Of a stretch of DNA of 11,986 nucleotides, positions 6,391-11,986 are shown piece by piece; the first letter of the stretch is position 1, and the number at the start of each line of letters is the position of its first letter. Origin of the DNA: an uncultured Roseateles sp. (lineage in GTDB: Bacteria > Pseudomonadota > Gammaproteobacteria > Burkholderiales > Burkholderiaceae). The notes under the pieces were generated by a model. That model ran no database searches. It saw nothing but the letters and a program-made list of their open reading frames with translations, and was not told where the DNA came from. The DNA is taken from the NCBI GenBank assembly GCA_946886855.1, contig CAMPJJ010000139.1, positions 1-11,986 of the forward strand, given 5' to 3'. The position numbers and the translations under genes were made by a program.

Positions 6391-8301
6391 ATGAAGCGCT
6401 CGATGACACTGCCCCGGCTGCCGTTCCCGCTGCCGACGCTGTCCTGGGCGTCACGCGGCCCCATGGCCTCCTGGCTGCTGGTCGGCAACCTGCTGATGAT
6501 CGTGGCGCTGGCCGCGATGACGGCGCTCAGCCTCTGGAACCACCGCGAGACCGAGACCGATCGCGCCCGCGACGTGGTCGAGAACCTCGCGCAGAACATC
6601 GCCGTCGAGGTCGGCGCCGAGCTGCGCAACACCGACAACGCGCTGGCCACGATCGCGCTGCGCTACCGCAGCACGCGCCAGTCCGCGGACCAGGCGGCGA
6701 TGGTCGCGCGCCTGCTCGACGAGCAGCGCGGCCTGCTGCCGCAGGTCGTCGCGCTGCGCGTCACCGACCTCCACGGCACCGTGACCACCGGCCTGGTGCC
6801 CGGCGAGCGGCCCTTCAACGTCGGCGACCGCGCCTACTTCGCCCAGGCGCGGCAGACGGACACGATGGTCATCTCCGAGCCGCTGAACAGCCGCGCGCAG
6901 AACCACTGGTGCATCATCCTGGCCCGCCGCCTGATCGACCACGAGGGCAACTTCGGCGGCATCGTCTATGCCGTGGTGACCGCCCAGCACTTCGTCGACC
7001 GCTTCAGCGGCGTGGCGCTCGGGCCCTCGGGCGCGGTCTCGCTGCGCTCCGACGGCTTGAACCTGGTGGCGCGCTACTCCGCCAGCGAGCCGAGCTCGAC
7101 CAAGGGCTTCGGCACGAAGTCGCTGTCCGAGCACGCGCTGCAGTCGCTGGCGCAGAACCGCGAGCGCGGCGTCTACCTCACCCCCACGGCGCTCGACCGC
7201 GTCGAGCGCATCACGGCCTATCGCAAGGTGCCGGGTTATGCGATGACGCTGTTCACCGGCATGAGCAGCAACTACTTCCTGGCCGGCTGGCGCGGGCAGG
7301 TCGTTCAGCAGACGCTGCTGGCGGCGCTGGTCGCGTTGGCGGTGGCCGCCGCGTCGGCGCTGATCCACCGCATCCATCGCCGCGAACGCCGCGCCAAGGA
7401 CGCGCTGCAGCTGCTGGCGCGGGAGCAGGACGCGATGCTGCGCAACGACCTGATCGGCATGGTCCGCATCCGCGACGGCCATGCGCTCTGGGGCAACCCG
7501 GCGATGGAGCGCATGTTCGGCCACCCGCCCGGCGGGATGGTCGGTCAACCGGCGCAGATGCTCTTCCTCAGTCCCCAGGAACACGCCCGCATCCGGGAGG
7601 CCAGCCTGGCGACGATGCGTTCGGGCGGCCGCTTCCACACCCAGCTGCGCATGCGCCGCGTGGACGGCGCGGAGTTCTGGGTCGACCTGCACGGCACGGT
7701 GCTGTCGGAGCACGAATCGATGTGGATGCTCGTCGACATCGACGGCCTCAAGCGCAGCGAGGAGCAGGCGCAGCACCTGGCGCTGCGCGACGTGCTGACC
7801 GGCCTGCCGAACCGCCGCCTGTTCGAGGAGAAGGTCGGCGACGCGATCAACGCCGCGCGACGCACCGGCCGCGGCTTCTCGGTCTGCTACCTGGACCTGG
7901 ACGGCTTCAAGGCCATCAACGACCAGCACGGCCACGAGGCCGGCGACGAGGTCCTGTCCGAGATCTCGCGGCGCCTGCAGGCGCTGGTGCGCGGCAACGA
8001 CGTCGTCGCGCGCCTGGGCGGCGACGAGTTCGCGATCCTGCTCTCCGGCGTCAGCCGGCCGGAAGATGTCGAGCAGACGCTGCAGCGCTGCCTGTTCTCG
8101 ATCCAGCGCCGCATCACGCTGGACAGCGGCGAGAAGGTCTCGGTCGGCGCCAGCATCGGCGCGGTGATCGGCGGCGGCGACGACGCCTGCCGCGAGCTGC
8201 TGCACGCCGCCGACGAGGCGATGTACGCGGTCAAGCGCACCGGCAAGGGCCAGATCCAGATCGCCGATCACGTGCAGTCCGAATGGGCCGTGGCGGCCTG
8301 A
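6391..8301 (+). CDS. Membrane diguanylate cyclase, Cache-PAS-GGDEF
   Basis: 636 aa. Makes c-di-GMP from two GTP at the inner membrane in response to a periplasmic signal. Transmembrane segments are at about 27-49 and 303-326. Between them lies a PDC/Cache-like sensor of about 250 residues, with VGDRAYF (144-150), ARRL then GNFGGIVYAVV (178-196), and SDGLNLVARYS (220-230). A PAS-like domain follows (about 345-455, with GNPAMERMFG). The GGDEF domain (about 462-625) begins DVLTGLPNRRLFEE. The active motif GGDEF is at 543-547, and RGND at 534-537 is a correctly placed RxxD inhibitory site five residues before it. No EAL domain. GGAGG lies eight bases before the ATG. Product feedback through the I-site is expected. 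The sensed ligand is unknown. Confidence 0.92.
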   Translation: MKRSMTLPRLPFPLPTLSWASRGPMASWLLVGNLLMIVALAAMTALSLWNHRETETDRARDVVENLAQNIAVEVGAELRNTDNALATIALRYRSTRQSADQAAMVARLLDEQRGLLPQVVALRVTDLHGTVTTGLVPGERPFNVGDRAYFAQARQTDTMVISEPLNSRAQNHWCIILARRLIDHEGNFGGIVYAVVTAQHFVDRFSGVALGPSGAVSLRSDGLNLVARYSASEPSSTKGFGTKSLSEHALQSLAQNRERGVYLTPTALDRVERITAYRKVPGYAMTLFTGMSSNYFLAGWRGQVVQQTLLAALVALAVAAASALIHRIHRRERRAKDALQLLAREQDAMLRNDLIGMVRIRDGHALWGNPAMERMFGHPPGGMVGQPAQMLFLSPQEHARIREASLATMRSGGRFHTQLRMRRVDGAEFWVDLHGTVLSEHESMWMLVDIDGLKRSEEQAQHLALRDVLTGLPNRRLFEEKVGDAINAARRTGRGFSVCYLDLDGFKAINDQHGHEAGDEVLSEISRRLQALVRGNDVVARLGGDEFAILLSGVSRPEDVEQTLQRCLFSIQRRITLDSGEKVSVGASIGAVIGGGDDACRELLHAADEAMYAVKRTGKGQIQIADHVQSEWAVAA

Positions 8302-8390
8302 CTCCGCCTGAGCGGTGGGACGCCCGGCTGGAAAGCCTCGGCGCCAAGCCTCATCATGGCGATTCCTTTGGCTAAAAAGGGGGAACTCCA

Positions 8391-9947
8391 ATGAACATCG
8401 GCACCTGGCGTCTGTCCACGCAGTTGACCGTGTCCTTCATGATGCTGGTGGCGCTGTGCGCGCTGGTCGGCGGCATGGGTCTGCTGCAATTGAACCGCGT
8501 GCATGACAGCACGACCGCGATCGCCGAGGACTGGCTGCCCAGCATCCAGAGCATGGCGGCGATCCGCGTGAAGGCCAACCAGATCCGGCGCATGGAGCCG
8601 GATCACCTGCTGTCCGACGACCAGCAGGAGCGGGCGCAGATCGAGCGCAACATCGCGCGCGCCCGCAAGGAGCTCACGGACGCGGAGAAGGCCTACCTGC
8701 CCTACATCACCAACGAGGAGGAGCGCCGGCTCTACGGCGAGGTCGTCGCCGCGCGCGACGCCTACTTCGCGGCGCAGGAGCGGCTGCTGCACCTGTCGCG
8801 CAACGATGCCACCGACGCGGAAGCGAAGGCCTTCTTCCGCGCCGATTCCCGCAGCAGCTTCAACGCCTGGGTCAAGGCGATCGAGCGCAGCGCCGACTAC
8901 AACGCCGCCGGCAGTGAGCAGTCGCGGCGGGAGGCGCAGGAGAGTTATGCCGCCGGGCACGGCTGGAGCCTGTCGCTGACGGTGGTGTCGGTGGCGGTGG
9001 CGGTCGGGCTCGCGCTGCTGCTGCTGGGGCATGTGCGGCGCCAGCTCGGCGGCGATCCGGCCGAGGCGGCGCGGCTGGTGCGGCAGGTGGCCGAGGGCGA
9101 CCTCAGCGGGGAGATCCGCGTGCGGCCCGGCGACGACCGCAGCCTGATCGCGGCGCTCAAGGCGATGCAGACCGGCCTGCGGCAGGTGGTGGGCGTCGTG
9201 CGCGAGGGCAGCGAGTCGGTGGCCAGCGCCAGCGGACAGATCGCGATCGGCAACCACGACCTGAGCCAGCGCACCGAGGAGCAGGCCAGTGCGCTGGAAG
9301 AGACGGCGGCGACGATGACCGAGCTCGGCGAAACGGTGCTCCAGACCTCCGAGAACGCGCAGCAGGCCGACCGCCTGGCGCGATCCGCCAGCGAGGTGGC
9401 GCAGCGCGGCGGCGCGGTGGTGTCGCAGTTCGTCGAGACCATGCGGGGCATCGACGAGAGCAGCCGCCGCATCGGCGACATCATCGGGACCATCGACGGC
9501 ATCGCCTTCCAGACCAACATCCTGGCGCTGAACGCCGCGGTGGAGGCGGCGCGCGCCGGCGAGCACGGCAAGGGCTTCGCGGTGGTGGCGTCGGAGGTCC
9601 GCGCGCTGGCGGGACGCAGCGCGGAGGCGGCCAGGGAGATCAAGTCGCTGATCGCGGACAGCGTCGAGCGTGTCGAGCAGGGCACGGGGCAGGTCGAGCA
9701 GGCCGGCGTGACGATGGCGGAGATCGTCGCGGCCATCGGCCGGGTGACCGATGTCGTCGGCGAGATCAGCAGCGCGACGCGCGAGCAGTCGCAAGGGGTG
9801 AACCAGGTCGGCGAGGCGGTCAACCAGATGGACCAGGTGACGCAGCAGAACGCCGCGCTGGTCGAGGAATCCGCCGCCGCCGCGGAAAGCCTGCGCCAGC
9901 AGGCGCAAGCGCTGGTGCAGTCGGTCGCGAAGTTCCGGCTCGGCTGA
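8391..9947 (+). CDS. Methyl-accepting chemotaxis protein
   Basis: 518 aa; a transmembrane chemoreceptor that would control CheA through CheW. TM1 is at about 10-32 and TM2 at about 191-213. The periplasmic part (about 33-190) is helical and resembles the four-helix-bundle 4HB_MCP sensor. A HAMP domain lies at about 213-266 ([22 protein letters not shown]). The signalling hairpin tip is intact: [20 protein letters not shown] at 371-390, then [20 protein letters not shown]. Candidate methylation helices are near [14 protein letters not shown] (297-310) and near 484-500 ([16 protein letters not shown]). It ends AKFRLG with no NWETF-type CheR-tethering pentapeptide. A GGGGGAA sequence lies five bases before the ATG. 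It follows the cyclase by 89 bases, which may contain its own promoter or be part of one operon. The ligand is not known. Confidence 0.93.
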   Translation: MNIGTWRLSTQLTVSFMMLVALCALVGGMGLLQLNRVHDSTTAIAEDWLPSIQSMAAIRVKANQIRRMEPDHLLSDDQQERAQIERNIARARKELTDAEKAYLPYITNEEERRLYGEVVAARDAYFAAQERLLHLSRNDATDAEAKAFFRADSRSSFNAWVKAIERSADYNAAGSEQSRREAQESYAAGHGWSLSLTVVSVAVAVGLALLLLGHVRRQLGGDPAEAARLVRQVAEGDLSGEIRVRPGDDRSLIAALKAMQTGLRQVVGVVREGSESVASASGQIAIGNHDLSQRTEEQASALEETAATMTELGETVLQTSENAQQADRLARSASEVAQRGGAVVSQFVETMRGIDESSRRIGDIIGTIDGIAFQTNILALNAAVEAARAGEHGKGFAVVASEVRALAGRSAEAAREIKSLIADSVERVEQGTGQVEQAGVTMAEIVAAIGRVTDVVGEISSATREQSQGVNQVGEAVNQMDQVTQQNAALVEESAAAAESLRQQAQALVQSVAKFRLG

Positions 9948-9950
9948 GCG

Positions 9951-9991
9951 GGAGCGCTCCTCTTGCTCCCTCTCCCGCTTGCAGGAGAGGG
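9951..9991. repeat. REP-like hairpins between convergent genes
   Basis: A 10-base palindrome GGAGCGCTCC (9951-9960) begins three bases after the chemoreceptor stop. Then CCCTCTCC (9968-9975) pairs with GGAGAGGG (9984-9991) over loop CGCTTGCA, followed by GCAGGGGTGAGGG. The second hairpin matches a dispersed intergenic repeat pattern common in beta- and gammaproteobacteria. It lies between two 3' ends and probably helps end or stabilise both transcripts. Confidence 0.6.
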
Positions 9992-10022
9992 CAGGGGTGA
10001 GGGCCAGCGGCCGACGCAGGGC

Positions 10023-10559
10023 TCAGACCGGGATCGGGAAGTCGACGTCCGTGTCGTTGACGCGGTTCACGAGGTTCGTGAATCCGATCAGCGAGACCGT
10101 CAACAGGGCCTCGACCACTTGCGCCGTCGTCCAGCCGGCGGCGAGCACCGCCTGCACGCGCTCGGCCGCGACCGTCCCGGTCGTCGACGTCACATGCCGG
10201 GCGAAGTCGACCAGCGCCTGGCGCTTCGCATCCTCGACGCTGTCGCCGCCACGCAGCTGACGCAGCTCGTCCGCTTTCAATCCGACCAGCTTGCCGATCG
10301 CCGAATGCGCGGCCACGCAGTAGTCACAGCCGTTCCGCGCGCTGACCGCGACGCGGATGGCCTCGATGTCGACCTTGGACAAGGTGCCGCGGGAGAGGAC
10401 GGCGTCGCCTTCCATGGCCAACTTCAGCGCGGCGGGGCTGAGCGCGCCGATCAGCGCATAGGCGTTGGGCACCTTGCCGGCGCCCTTGCGGATGGCGTCG
10501 AACAGCGGTTGGGCGGCGGCAGGGGCGTCGGCGATGGCGGGAGCGGTGAGGCGGGACAT
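10023..10559 (-). CDS. Carboxymuconolactone decarboxylase family, AhpD-like protein
   Basis: 178 aa; cytoplasmic, all-helical AhpD-like fold. The active motif is Glu66, Cys78 and Cys81 in NGCDYCVAAHS, and His85. The spacing (12 from Glu to first Cys, CxxC, then 4 to His) is that of the AhpD catalytic set, so thiol peroxidase or disulfide redox chemistry is likely rather than true carboxymuconolactone decarboxylation. The His found between the two Cys in mycobacterial AhpD is Tyr80 here. The N-terminal part PLFDAIRKGAGKVPNAYALI is typical of the peroxidase-related subgroup. The ATG has AAGGA seven bases upstream. It is divergent from an AraC-type regulator across a 183-base region with two inverted repeats, an arrangement that suggests control by that regulator in response to a reactive or aromatic compound. 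Its substrate is not known. Confidence 0.9.
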   Translation of the reverse strand: MSRLTAPAIADAPAAAQPLFDAIRKGAGKVPNAYALIGALSPAALKLAMEGDAVLSRGTLSKVDIEAIRVAVSARNGCDYCVAAHSAIGKLVGLKADELRQLRGGDSVEDAKRQALVDFARHVTSTTGTVAAERVQAVLAAGWTTAQVVEALLTVSLIGFTNLVNRVNDTDVDFPIPV

Positions 10560-10592
10560 GGCGTTTCCTTTCGAGGGGGGAGGTCGCCGTTT

Positions 10593-10607
10593 TCGGGACG
10601 TTCCCGA
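10593..10607. promoter_or_regulatory. Inverted repeat near the AhpD-like gene start
   Basis: TCGGGA-CGT-TCCCGA is a perfect 6-3-6 dyad 34 bases before the AhpD-like ATG. Position in the shared control region makes an operator or a 5' UTR hairpin possible. Confidence 0.35.
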
Positions 10608-10629
10608 GGAGGTCGGCGCTGCGTTGCTG

Positions 10630-10643
10630 CAGTGACTTCACTG
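10630..10643. promoter_or_regulatory. Inverted repeat in the divergent AhpD/AraC control region
   Basis: CAGTGA-CT-TCACTG is a perfect 14-base dyad near the middle of the region, followed at once by GTAGGAATC. AraC proteins more often bind direct repeats, so this may belong to another regulator. It is a candidate operator only. Confidence 0.35.
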
Positions 10644-10742
10644 TAGGAATCTCCGCTCCGGACGCCCATGCCCGCGCGAGCCTGTCTAATGCCCGTTCGT
10701 TCCAGACTGGCCGCGTCGACGGTCGATGAGGGGGCAGGACCG

Positions 10743-11747
10743 ATGGCCGATGGCAAGGACGGGATGGACGGGAAAGACGGGAAAGACGGGAAAGACGGCG
10801 CGGGACTGCTGGACCGGCTGCTGGCGTTGGTCGACGTCGACGGACGGCTCGACGTCCGCTGTGACCTCGGCGCGGGGTGGACGTTGGCCCAGGCCGCCCA
10901 GACTGCCCAGGCCGCTCAGGCTGCCCTGGCGGGTCATCACATCCCCTTCCATGTGCTGCTCGACGGCGATGCCGTCGTCGATGCGGACGGTCTGCGGGAA
11001 GCGCCGATGCGGGCGGGCGACGTGCTGATGCTGCCCGGCGGCGGCGCGCACCAGTTGCGCGACCGCGATCCGGCCAGCCTGCGCCGGCCGGCCGAGGGCA
11101 CGCTGCTGTGCGGACGCTTCATCGTCCCGGCCGCCTCGGCGAAGCTGATCCGCGCGCTGCTGCCGCCCGCGATGATGGTGCGGTCGCCCGGACCCGGCTC
11201 GCGCCTGACCCGCCTGCTGGCCCTGATGCGCGAAGAGGCCGACGCGCCCGGCGAGGGCGGCGCGGCCTTGCTCCGCCACCTCTCAGGCGCGCTCTTCGCC
11301 GTCGCGCTGCGCGCGGCGATGGGCGACGGCCTCCCGGCCACCGTGGAAGCGCCCGGCGTCCTGGCGCTCGGCGCGCATCCGCGGCTGGCGGCGCTCGTCG
11401 TCGACATGCTCGGGAACCTGGCCCGCGACTGGACCCTCGACGGCATGGCCGCACACGCGGCCTTGTCGCGTTCATCGCTGATCCGCGCCTTCCAGTCCGC
11501 GGCGGGCGTCTCGCCGGCCGAGTTCCTGAACCAGGTGCGGATGACCGAAGCCGCCCGTCGCCTGCGCGCCGGCCGCGAGTCCGTGGCCGCCATCGGCGAC
11601 GCCGTCGGGTACGCGTCCGAAGCAGCGTTCCAACGCGCGTTCAAGCGCGAGATCGGGATGACGCCGGCCGCCTGGCGGGACGGCGGCGCCGAGGTCGACC
11701 CCTCGACCAACAACGCGGCGCTCCCGGTGCGGCAGCGGCTCGGCTGA
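10743..11747 (+). CDS. AraC-family transcription regulator with Cupin_6 domain
   Basis: 334 aa. The N-terminal half (about 21-200) fits the Cupin_6 sensor of AraC regulators: LLDRLLALVDVDGRLDVRCD, then FHVLLDG and MRAGDVLMLPGGGAHQL (89-105). The C-terminal half carries two helix-turn-helix motifs (about 228-312): DWTLDGMAAHAALSRSSLIR and VAAIGDAVGYASEAAFQRAF, ending FKREIGMTPAAWR. It should bind DNA and probably controls the divergent AhpD-like gene and itself. I chose the ATG at 10743 because AGGGGG lies eight bases upstream and the family homology begins soon after; 10668 is an alternative. Odd: residues 4-21 are a Gly-X-Y run (GKDGMDGKDGKDGKDG) and residues 49-63 an AQA/AQT run, both coded by 9-bp tandem repeats. 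A short tail follows the DNA-binding domain. Confidence 0.92.
   Translation: MADGKDGMDGKDGKDGKDGAGLLDRLLALVDVDGRLDVRCDLGAGWTLAQAAQTAQAAQAALAGHHIPFHVLLDGDAVVDADGLREAPMRAGDVLMLPGGGAHQLRDRDPASLRRPAEGTLLCGRFIVPAASAKLIRALLPPAMMVRSPGPGSRLTRLLALMREEADAPGEGGAALLRHLSGALFAVALRAAMGDGLPATVEAPGVLALGAHPRLAALVVDMLGNLARDWTLDGMAAHAALSRSSLIRAFQSAAGVSPAEFLNQVRMTEAARRLRAGRESVAAIGDAVGYASEAAFQRAFKREIGMTPAAWRDGGAEVDPSTNNAALPVRQRLG
10758..10799 (+). repeat. 9-bp tandem repeat coding a collagen-like run
   Basis: Unit GACGGGAAA, four full copies (the first with ATG in place of AAA) plus a partial GACGGC, in frame inside the AraC gene. It codes the Asp-Gly-Lys register seen as Gly-X-Y at the N-terminus. Copy number could change by slippage without a frameshift. 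Confidence 0.85.
10887..10931 (+). repeat. 9-bp tandem repeat coding AQA/AQT
   Basis: Five in-frame 9-bp units, GCCCAGGCC, GCCCAGACT, GCCCAGGCC, GCTCAGGCT and GCCCTGGCG, coding an Ala/Gln run (residues 49-63) that looks inserted between GWTL and the GHHIPFHVLL strand of the cupin. Confidence 0.8.
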
Positions 11748-11750
11748 GGG

Positions 11751-11810
11751 CGCTCGACGGCGCTCGACCGCGCTCGACCGCGCTCAACCGTGCGCAACCA
11801 TGCTCAACCG
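11751..11810. repeat. 10-bp tandem array after the AraC gene
   Basis: Six units in exact 10-bp register beginning three bases after the TGA: CGCTCGACGG, CGCTCGACCG twice, CGCTCAACCG, TGCGCAACCA, TGCTCAACCG. Divergence increases away from the gene. A 10-bp unit would shift any reading frame, so it is probably non-coding. Confidence 0.85.
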
Positions 11811-11849
11811 CGGGTGGCCAGGCGCGGGCACGCCGCGGGGCCGGGAGAT

Positions 11850-11924
11850 GATCAGGCCGCGCGCGGCGGGTGGCGATCAGGCCGCACGCGGCCGGTGGCG
11901 ATCAGGCCGCGCGCGGCCCGTGGC
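11850..11924. repeat. Three 25-bp tandem units spanning a stop codon
   Basis: Units at 11850-11874, 11875-11899 and 11900-11924 begin GATCAGGCCGC and end GTGGC, with two or three differences between copies. Each contains a GGCCGCGCGCGGCC-type palindrome (perfect in the third). The third copy overlaps the 3' end of the minus-strand gene and includes its stop; the other two repeat that gene end downstream. Confidence 0.85.
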
Positions 11925-11986
11925 GCAAGGTCAGCAGCGTGCCCAGCGTGATCGCCGCGGCGGCGAAGGCGGGGCCGCCGAGCGCG
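11902..11986 (-). CDS. C-terminal fragment of a putative membrane protein
   Basis: Only the last 27 residues are in the window; the gene enters from the right edge. They read ALGGPAFAAAAITLGTLLTL then RHGPRAA and TGA at 11902. One hydrophobic helix followed by a short basic cytoplasmic tail is typical of the end of a multi-pass transporter (for example an MFS or similar permease), but the family cannot be named from this piece. It is convergent with the AraC gene. Its last codons and stop lie in the first copy (minus-strand order) of a threefold 25-bp repeat. Confidence 0.6.
   Translation of the reverse strand, partial: ALGGPAFAAAAITLGTLLTLRHGPRAA

Noticed and set aside
8302..8390. Sigma-28 flagellar promoter before the chemoreceptor
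   Set aside because: No TAAA/TCAA box at the right distance from a GCCGATAA-like box could be found.
6451..8391. 646-aa minus-strand open frame and the 731-aa plus-strand frame at 6180-8375
   Set aside because: Both overlap the diguanylate cyclase, whose Cache, PAS and GGDEF motifs identify the true frame.
8268..9908. 546-aa minus-strand open frame
   Set aside because: Runs antisense through the chemoreceptor, which has clear family motifs. Composition is low-complexity His/Arg/Leu.
11751..11924. CRISPR array
   Set aside because: The repeats are adjacent with no spacers of unique sequence; they are simple tandem repeats.

Overview
The window is GC-rich, with strongly G/C-biased third codon positions and long antisense shadow ORFs. 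Gene content points to a free-living betaproteobacterium of the order Burkholderiales, perhaps the Roseateles/Mitsuaria/Rubrivivax side of it. That placement is inferred from the DUF2145 protein, a four-helix-bundle chemoreceptor, a Cache-PAS-GGDEF protein, an AraC/AhpD-like divergent pair and REP-like hairpins. No rRNA, tRNA, IS element or CRISPR array was seen. This looks like ordinary chromosome, not an island.

Left part (1-5524), all genes on the minus strand. These are exported or envelope proteins: a periplasmic GlpQ-type glycerophosphodiester phosphodiesterase (111-1298); a DUF2145 protein (1471-2484) joined by a 4-base overlap to a small Ser-rich secreted protein (2481-2963); and a large secreted CocE/NonD-type alpha/beta hydrolase (3425-5524). 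The 460-base gap between the small secreted gene and the hydrolase holds a probable frameshifted small gene (3045-3280), a long imperfect palindrome (3301-3342) and a REP-like hairpin (3405-3423).

Middle part (5525-9947), plus strand. After a 383-base divergent intergenic region with a clean 8-7-8 inverted repeat, three signalling genes follow in one direction: a stand-alone receiver protein, a membrane Cache-PAS-GGDEF diguanylate cyclase with an intact active site and I-site, and a methyl-accepting chemotaxis protein. Gaps of 69 and 89 bases suggest an operon linking phosphotransfer, c-di-GMP and chemotaxis. No histidine kinase, CheA or CheW lies in the window, so partners must be elsewhere.

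Right part (9948-11986). A REP-like hairpin sits between the convergent chemoreceptor and an AhpD-like carboxymuconolactone decarboxylase family gene (minus). That gene is divergent from an AraC-family regulator with a Cupin_6 domain (plus), and two inverted repeats lie in the shared control region. The regulator has two in-frame 9-bp tandem repeats, one coding a short collagen-like Gly-X-Y run. Downstream come a 10-bp tandem array and three 25-bp units. The last unit contains the stop codon and C-terminal codons of a membrane protein that enters from the right edge on the minus strand.

Nothing here is clearly a new system. The items most worth a look are the coupled DUF2145 pair (possible permuted papain-like enzyme plus small secreted partner), the receiver/cyclase/chemoreceptor operon with its palindrome, the frameshifted small ORF, and the repeat-driven changes around the AraC gene and its neighbour.
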